From the NCBI GenBank assembly GCA_018524725.1, contig JAEUWP010000202.1:1-22454 (forward strand): a DNA stretch of 22,454 bases, given 5' to 3'. The notes below the pieces were generated by a model. It saw nothing but the letters and a program-made list of their open reading frames with translations. It did not search any database and was not told the DNA's origin. Of the stretch, positions 16,061-22,454 are shown in pieces. A program made the position numbers and the translations under genes. Numbering within the stretch: position 1 is the stretch's first letter; each line of letters begins with the position of its first letter. Source of the DNA: Podaxis mareebaensis. Lineage: Eukaryota; Basidiomycota; Agaricomycetes; Agaricales; Agaricaceae.

Positions 16061-17611
16061 ATGAGTCGCTCTACCTCCCCCCCATCATTGTCTACTCCTG
16101 ATGAGGAGATTGCTGCTCTAAAGCGTCAGCTGCAAGCTTCTCAAGAACAGGTCACCAAAGCATCTAGTAAGCATTGCACCAAACAGCCTTAGTATGTTCA
16201 CAAGCTACCAGTCTTTACTTGCATGGAAGCTTAACTTTTTGCAGCATGACTAGAACTTGTGGCTGAGCCATTCGCCGACTTGTATCATGCTATGAAACTA
16301 TTCTCTCCATCATTGGGGAGGCTGATCGCCATACTCTTGCTGAGGCAGACAGTGTATCAAGTGGCCGAAGGTCCTTGTCCCCTAGCAGTGAAGACTATGA
16401 TGAAATTGTTTGTGAGTATGTTGATCCCTTACCCCTTTTCATATCTTTCAATACTCAACCTTCTGCCATGCAGCTGGGACCATACATTCAGAGCTTTCAA
16501 TCTCCTCATCAAGCTGGTTCCTCGCCTTACTGGGCTACTCAAGAGTCCCGATCTTGATGCACTAAACGCTTATGCTCATGAGGTATAACATATGCACATT
16601 GCTTATGACCTTCACTCATATCTGCTACTGTGGCAGCTCCAAGAGGGCGCCAATTCAGCTCGGACTGATGACAACACCCGTATCAAGTGGGAACTTGCCT
16701 TCTGGATCAATGACAAGTACAATCCTCAAGATCGCCTTGATCCAAGGAACCATATCAACCGTGGACTTCAGCATGATGTCTGTGGGGAACTTCTGTGCCC
16801 CATAGATCTTGATTGGAGTGATCCTGAGTTAGCATTCATATATATATGAGATCTCATACACTAATGTCTTTGAAGGGTTCGCACCAGCATTCAAAACAGC
16901 ACTTCAGATATCAATGTCAATGGAAACTATTTCTTACACTGCTTATACCCTGATGGATGTGGTGATCCTGAAAACGTGGAAGAAAACTTTCTTTGCAGCC
17001 AATGGCTGCTTCTAGTACGCTCTATTCAGTTATCCACTTACCATCTACTCAAGCCTTTTCTACCACCATCCTAGACATTTTACGCAATCTTCATATTGCC
17101 CACAGTTGATGAAGGTCACTTCAGCTCTGGCACATCAGGCAAGCACCCACATCATCAAAAGCAGAAGCTCAACCACTGGAAGCCCAACGTCTCTACCATC
17201 CTGAATATGGATGGGAAGGTCACAGGTCGTGCAATTGCTTATGCTGCTGTTATAGTCTGTCCTGCCACCAATTTTATGTCTATTGAGAGCTAATTTTTGC
17301 CCTAGTTGGTTTTTAATCTGACTGATGCTATGGCATGGACTGAGTCGCACAACGGCTTTAGCTTCCATGGTTTCTATAATTTTCTTGTTGATTTTTTTGA
17401 GGATACTCCTGATTCTACCTCGAAAGCTCGCGTCCACATGCTCCTCAACTGGTGGAACAAGTGAGTCATTTCTTATATGGTTCAGTTATGCATTTACTCA
17501 TATTATCCCTCTTCTAGTCAAGTATTTCATGATTTTGTTGTTTTAACTACAAATTCTCAGGTGTCTCATCAGAAGCTGGCTGCTCAGAGGGCTCATCGTG
17601 CTACCTCATAA
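16061..17611 (+). pseudogene. Basidiomycete-specific DUF gene (DUF6698-like), eight exons, lightly damaged
   Basis: ATG 16061 (ACCATGA) starts MSRSTSPPSLSTPDEEIAAL, followed by a short coiled coil. Exons: 16061-16166, 16245-16411, 16474-16582, 16637-16827, 16876-17014, 17075-17254, 17306-17460 and 17518-17611 (TAA). All introns are GT-AG, 48-78 nt. Blocks I recall from a large agaricomycete family of unknown function are AIRRLVSCYE, EGANSARTDDN, LLCPIDLDWSDPE, NYFLHCLYPDG, DGKVTGRAIAYAAV, FNLTDAMAWTESHNGFSF and FYNFLVDFFEDTP. I believe this is the DUF6698 type, but the name is from memory. Lesions: TGA 16264-16266 within the second exon (CGA would give GRAIRRL), and donors at 16167 and 16412 each one base short of the phase needed. 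Exons 3-8 splice in perfect phase. Copies of this family are often numerous near transposons, but their role is unknown. Confidence 0.65.
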
Positions 17612-18775
17612 TGTATTAGTCACCTTATTGTAGTATGATATATCATATAAAAAGACCATTTTATGTCTAAGCATTATCTCAATCATGAACCAATTTGCAT
17701 ACCCACAGCCACTGGGCACAAAACTGAATGCTAGCCGCCATTTTTGGTGCCTCTGTGATGGAAAATGTAACAATATATCATCTAGTTTCAGAATGATATA
17801 ATTGCTCTATTTATGTCAGCATTGTAGGCCCACATCATTTGCTTAGGTATTATGAGAACAATACCGGCACTTAGCTCAACATCACAATGATACAGCCATG
17901 TCATCGAAATAAGCCTGGCAGCAATTATCACGAAGGTTAGACTGCGCTCAATGATGATATACCCGTCCTATCTTTATCACAATTTCACAAAATATAATGG
18001 CACCCCATTTAATATAACAATGACATCAACGTCCTATCTATGCCAGTGCGACTCAAGAGTACCATTGTTTGTCAGGGAGCCACATCGACTATTCTAAACA
18101 TCAGTGTATATCATGACTTGTGGAAATGAGGAAATGTCATCTGCCAGGTGAATACTTATATATGGTTATCAGTAAGTCAGGTCATGGCGCCTATTATCAG
18201 ACTTTGCTGAACTGGTAGGCACTGGTGACGTCCAACCACAACGATGAATATATTTTGTCATCTGGCTATTTTCGCCTAGCCATATCTGGCATTATCAGGG
18301 GTCCAATAATATTATCTCAGATTACTTGCCTGAAGGTGGATTATGAGCATCCGATTTATCCGATATTCCCTGATCAGAAATCCTAAATTTTAGTGATGTT
18401 GCTTAGCATCACCATCTTTTGTGATCTCAATCTTTTCGGGGCAATGCTTTTGCTAGCGGTGGTAGCTCATATCTCCATAAAGAACGGCGGAATTTTTAGA
18501 CCTTGCCTCGTTGCAACTTGCTAATAACTTACGTTCCATTCAAGAAAGGGGAACCCTGAAGCGGGTGAGAAGAGCAGGTCTAAAATCACATTCCGTCTAA
18601 CGATATCTTAGAGATGTTCGACCGTATCGGAAGTAAATGGGCTTGGCATACGAGTACGCATCCGTCTAAGCGCCCCGAATGACTCTTTTCTTTGTCCTCT
18701 TCTGACGTCCTAAACGGATCCACCGAATCACAGCTTCTCCCTACACACCGTCTTGTCAAAACTACAAACGGGCAG
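17612..18775. other. Long non-coding AT-rich spacer
   Basis: No ORF, RNA gene or repeat is recognised. Scattered atgatata / tatcat motifs may be remnants of a decayed element, but terminal repeats and duplications are not visible. Composition shifts toward higher GC after about 18480, towards the dynamin promoter. Confidence 0.5.
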
Positions 18776-19149
18776 CACGTGACAGCCCCGCACTTCACAA
18801 CTAACTCGTGAAATGTCTACTACGGAGGAAACTCAATCCGATACTTAACAGCTTCAAATCATCTTCTCCCCTTCTTTCCGCGCTCAACCCAATACGCCGC
18901 CCACAACAAAAAAAAATAGAACTTCTTAGGACTGATACATGAACCAAATAGAAGCACTCAACGAAATGCCGTGGCTGCGGAGCAGGTCATGCGGTGTACG
19001 CCGCCCAACCTTGCGCCCACAAAGTCAAAGCCTTACGGCTTTTGGCTTTTGTATACGTAACGCAACACCAGATCTGCCGCCAAGGGTTATGATAAATAAC
19101 CCCCCTTCCCAGCTCGTTCTCTCGTTATCATCTCTATCAAATTTGAATC
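18776..19149 (+). promoter_or_regulatory. Probable promoter / 5' UTR of the dynamin-like gene
   Basis: A CACGTG E-box-type hexamer is at 18776-18781. A TATA-like gataaata at 19091-19098 lies about 55 nt before ATG 19150, followed by a pyrimidine-rich stretch (ccccccttccc, ctcgttctctcg) typical of fungal 5' UTRs. Function is inferred from position only. Confidence 0.4.
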
Positions 19150-22100
19150 ATGGCCTTTGGAAAAGGCAAAGCTGTATCCTCTCCCTCCAATGCGGTCTTC
19201 GTACCAAGCACACCGCCTAGAGTTCCTTCCCTGCCCAGTCCAACCCTCGCCCCTGCTCTTCCTTCCTGGACTAATGACACCGCTACACCAATTTCAACTG
19301 CGACCACCCTAAGCACTAGCACCACCAACGACAATGTCAAGGGTGTCGCCAATGACAATGTCAGGGGATCGCCAGCGACAATGTCAGGGGTGTCGCCAGC
19401 AACAATTTCAGGGGTATCGCCAACGACAATGTCAGGGGTGTCGCCAACAACAATGTCAGGGGTATCGCCAACGGCAATGTCAACGGCGTCGTCAACGGCA
19501 ATGTCAACGGCGTCGTCAACGGCAATGTCAACGGCGTCGTCAACGGCAATGTCAACGGCGTCGTCAACGGCAATGTCAACGGCGTCACCAATGGCGGTGG
19601 CAACGCTGAGGAGGCGGTTGGCCTATCTAACCCACAAATGTCCCAAAGTCGTCGTCGGATGTTGGACCTTGTCAACGGGTTACACAACACAGGGTGCATA
19701 ATCTCTCCTCCCATCAACCTATGTACTGCGACTAACCAATATATATTCTCGTTTCCCCAGTGTCCAAGTCGACATTGATCTCCCACAGATAGCAGTCATA
19801 GGTAACCAATCCGCCGGAAAATCTTCCCTCATCGAGTCCATCTCTGGTATAACCCTTCCGCGCGCTGCTGGTACCTGTACACGCTGTCCTACGGAGTGCC
19901 GACTCTCTCACTCCACCGGCCCTTGGAAATGCACCGTATCTTTGAATATCACGACAAACGCGAGAGGCCAGCCATTGGGCCAATCACGGAGCGAACCCTT
20001 CGGGCCGGTGATTTACGATAAGAGAGAGGTCGAGGACAGGATCAGAAGAGCGCAGTTGGCGATTTTGAACCCAGAGAAACCTGCCTCAAGTTTTTTGGAA
20101 GATGATGTATTGGATGAGTTAGTAGCGCCGGGTAGTGAAGGTGGGGGTTTGACATTCTCAATGAATTGTGTTTCGTTGGCGATTAGTGGACCTGATGTTG
20201 CGGATTTGTCGTTTGTTGATTTGCCGGGTAAGTCATCTCCTGGGTTTTGGTTGAAGAAGCGGCACTGAATTTTGGGTGCGCTGAGACAGGATTGATTGCG
20301 AGCGTTGGACGCGGCGGGAATTCCGGCGATATCAAGCTTGTTGAAGGACTGGTGACGTCCTATATCAAGAAGGCTAACTGTATCATCTTATTGACCGTGG
20401 CCTGTGAAAGTCAGTACTATGTCTACCTTCCAAAAGCCTCAGAACTCACGCGAATTTCATATCTATAGCCGATTTCGAGAACCAAGGTGCACACCAGCTC
20501 GCCAAGCAATACGACCCCGAAGGAAAACGAACCATCGGTTGATTCCTTCCTTTTTCTATCCGCTTCCAGTCTCTCATTCACTCTACCTACAGGCGTCTTA
20601 ACGAAACCCGACCGGATCCCGACAGGTGAAGAGCACTCCTGGCTCCAATTCATCCGCAACGAGATAGAACCGCTTCAGAACAATTGGTTCTGCGTTAAAC
20701 AGCCATCCTCGAGCGACCTCAAACAGACTGAATGGAGCTGGCAGAAAGCGAGAGCAAAGGAGGATGAATTTTTCACAAGCACGAGTCCATGGAATGAGTT
20801 GGAGCCGGTATATGCGAGATATTTGAGGACGCGAAATTTGCTAGAGAGGGTGAGCACGGTGTTGTCAGATTTGATAGCCAAAAGGCGGGTGGTTTGAAAT
20901 TGTAATGCAGGAATGGGCGAGTTGACATACTTTTTACAACAGGTTGCCGGAGATTCAAAAGGAGATAGGGAATATGATCGTGGCGACTCAAAAGGACATT
21001 GATGGCCTTCCAAAGCCACCACCGCAGAATGCGTTCGGCGAAGTTGCTAAGTTGATCAAGGACTTTAATGCGGACTTGAAGAGGCATATCGGAGGCATCC
21101 CAAGCAAGGATGGTATTATTCAACAAATTCGGGATCCGTGCGACCGGTTCCGGGGGGTTATTCGTAGGACCGCACCTGAGTTTCGGCCCTTTAACAAGTC
21201 AGTCGAGTTTTCGGTAACGAGGCGTACAAAGCCCAAGTTCTTGGAGAACGAGGAGGAAGATTGTCAGGACGAAGGATCTAGTGATGAAGAGGACGCTGCG
21301 ATTGAGGGTGATGTGATTTATGTTGACGAGGTAGACCAGCGGATGCGAGAGTACGTCTTCTTCGCTGAAGTATGCCGGATTACTTACCAAACCTGAAGCG
21401 CACGTGCCCGTGAATTGCCTGGACACTTCCCATTCGTCGTCCAGCGGGAGTACATTCAGGAGGCTCTGACGAAGTGGGAGGGTCCTGCCATGGCCTTATG
21501 CGACGAGGTGCATGTGATCTTGACGAAATATGTTGAGGATCTCGTTTGCAAACACTTTGCAGCATTTGGACAAGGCATGTTGCAGCGCCAGATTGGGTGA
21601 ACATTATCTATTAAAGCCATCGGTCAACAACTAATATCAGAAATACAGGCTCTTTATGCACCAACATCTGGGTCACTGCCTGGAGGCGGCAAAGGGAAAG
21701 GTTAAATGGCTGATGAAGATTCAGAATGACCCTTTCACGCTGAACAACCATTATTTGGCTGATTACAAGGAGAAGTTCCTGACGCATTATCGGCAGCTTC
21801 GCAAGGATTCTCGCACCCGTCAGCGTCCTGGGCGAAGTTGGAATTCCAAGTCGGGCCCTGTCGCATTGGCATGGGAAGATGCTCCAGTGAGAATCACTTG
21901 GCTGATTACAAGGAGAAGTTCCTGACGCATTATCACAGCCTCGCAAGACCTCAGGCGTTACAGCTACAAGGAAAGATGATCGTCTCTTCCAGTCATCGGG
22001 GCTTGAGGTCGAGGCCTCAGATCCGACCGCAGAGGTTCTGAGCCTTCTAGCGCGGATCGGGTATGAGGGGTTGACGAAGGAGGATTTGCCAAAGCTCCTT

Positions 22101-22454
22101 GGGCAGGATGCAATGGAGCCAGCGTTGAATATCATGGCAACTGTTCGAGCCTATTTCCAAGGTGCGCACTTTATAAGACAAGGAGATCATTTGGGATTAA
22201 CGCACGTGCGTCTAGTCGCATACAAGCGTTTCATTGACAATGTTCCAATGGCCATTGACTACGAGCTGGTGCGAGGTGGAGAGCAAGACGTGTTCCAGCT
22301 GCTGTGGGATAGGTTGGGCATGGATAAAGAGAATGCGCATGAGATATGTGATGATTATGCACAGGAGGCACCGCAGATAGCTGATAAACGAGAGGAGCTG
22401 CATAAGAAGATGGAGAGACTGAGGCAGGCCGCTAATCGTCTGATTTATAACTGA
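19150..22454 (+). CDS. Dynamin-like GTPase (Mx/DLP type), ten exons
   Basis: Exons: 19150-19693, 19761-20227, 20290-20409, 20469-20537, 20593-20884, 20943-21350, 21399-21596, 21649-21886, 21939-22161, 22216-22454 (TGA ends the window). From ATG 19638 the sum is exactly 770 codons. GTPase motifs: P-loop GNQSAGKSS (19801), switch-I Thr in AAGTCTRCPTE (about 19873), DLPG (20218) and TKPD (20601). A middle domain follows (LPEIQKEIGNMI, ELPGHFPFVVQREYI), and the GTPase effector domain lies at the C terminus (VAYKRFIDNVPMAIDYELVR). Dynamins self-assemble on membranes and use GTP to constrict or cut them; which organelle cannot be said. ATG 19150 has a strong context (ATCATGG), but its frame is lost by one base in the minisatellite, so the intact protein may begin at 19638 (769 residues). 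Intron 5 (20885-20942) is GC-AG, and intron 8 (21887-21938) contains a copy of upstream exon sequence. Confidence 0.88.
19330..19592 (+). repeat. 24-bp coding minisatellite with one 23-bp unit
   Basis: Eleven tandem units. Units 1-6 resemble gacaatgtcaggggtgtcgc; units 7-10 are four identical ggcaatgtcaacggcgtcgtcaac-type copies; unit 11 is a variant. Unit 2 (19354-19376) has 23 bp: aggggatcgcc instead of aggggtatcgcc. In the dynamin frame the units read NVRGVANN/NVNGVVNG, a low-complexity Asn/Gly/Val spacer before the GTPase domain. The array also creates long shadow frames on both strands. Confidence 0.93.
20885..20942 (+). other. GC-AG intron in the dynamin-like gene
   Basis: The family sequence SDLIAKR-LPEIQKEI requires joining AAA AG to G TTG CCG, so the intron runs from gcgggt (20885) to caacag (20942), 58 nt, with GC at the donor. 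The nearest GT (20889) would break the reading frame with this acceptor. GC-AG introns are a known minority class. Confidence 0.65.
21755..21791 (+). repeat. 37-bp direct repeat, exonic copy
   Basis: The 37 bases beginning ttggctgattacaagg are identical at 21755-21791 and 21898-21934 (offset 143). Here they encode LADYKEKFLTHY of the dynamin stalk region. Confidence 0.95.
21898..21934 (+). repeat. 37-bp direct repeat, copy inside predicted intron 8
   Basis: Second copy of 21755-21791. It lies wholly inside the 52-nt predicted intron 21887-21938 (gtgaga ... tcacag, with ctgat as a possible branch site). Reading through it leads to a stop at 21922-21924; splicing it restores the frame exactly. 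Confidence 0.9.

Noticed and set aside
17612..18775. Decayed DNA transposon suggested by scattered atgatata motifs
   Set aside because: No terminal inverted repeats, target duplication or coding remnant could be found by eye.
19330..19592. CRISPR-like array in the repeat region
   Set aside because: Units are contiguous 24-bp coding repeats without spacers, in a eukaryotic gene.
19361..19786. Minus-strand 141-codon ORF with LTLPLTTP repeats
   Set aside because: Shadow of the 24-bp minisatellite; a repeat length divisible by three keeps all frames open.
21611..22135. Minus-strand 174-codon ORF
   Set aside because: Antisense to dynamin exons 8 and 9, with no independent motif.
1..22454. tRNA, rRNA or other structured RNA genes
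   Set aside because: No cloverleaf, rRNA-like or snRNA-like sequence was recognised on either strand; this was a visual scan only.

Overview
The window looks like a nuclear contig of an agaricomycete (mushroom-type) basidiomycete. The genes are split by short GT-AG introns of about 46-78 nt. A host gene encodes a fungal-type dynamin-like GTPase. A second gene belongs to a family I know only from basidiomycetes, with the signature blocks ARTDDN...LLCPIDLDWSDPE...KVTGRAIAYAA. The centre is occupied by a Ty3/gypsy LTR retrotransposon of the chromodomain (Tf1/sushi) type.

Layout. (1) 1-4345 holds decayed, intron-containing gene remnants. On the minus strand are an unknown protein with a DTLP tetrapeptide repeat (975-1) and an Abp1/drebrin-like actin-binding protein (2605 to about 1370). 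On the plus strand is a coiled-coil / Pol5-like fragment (about 3175-4160). (2) 4351-13790 is a complete 9,440-bp LTR retrotransposon: two 664-bp LTRs, TSD TCCAT, self-priming PBS, a leader ORF, gag, a -1 frameshift site, an intact pol (PR-RT-RNaseH-IN-chromodomain), then two additional ORFs that each carry two zinc knuckles, and a polypurine tract. (3) 13796-17611 holds two further decayed multi-exon genes on the plus strand. (4) 17612-19149 is a non-coding spacer and promoter. (5) 19150-22454 is a ten-exon dynamin-like GTPase gene ending exactly at the window edge.

Two themes connect the parts. First, 1-17.6 kb carries a CpG-deamination signature. All 13 differences between the two LTRs are CG versus TG/CA, and eight otherwise open reading frames are each interrupted by TGA, which is the only stop codon CpG deamination can create (CGA to TGA). 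The dynamin gene shows none of this. This suggests cytosine methylation, or a RIP-like process, acting on the repeat-rich side.

Second, the retroelement has an unusual 3' coding region. Where an env gene might sit there are two ORFs with tandem CCHC knuckles and no membrane features. The first of them also overlaps a 413-codon open frame. These are the best candidates for something undescribed. In the dynamin gene, one predicted intron contains a 37-bp copy of the exon just upstream, which may record intron gain. A 24-bp minisatellite near its N terminus contains one 23-bp unit that breaks the frame.

All family assignments are from motif recognition by eye; no database search was run.
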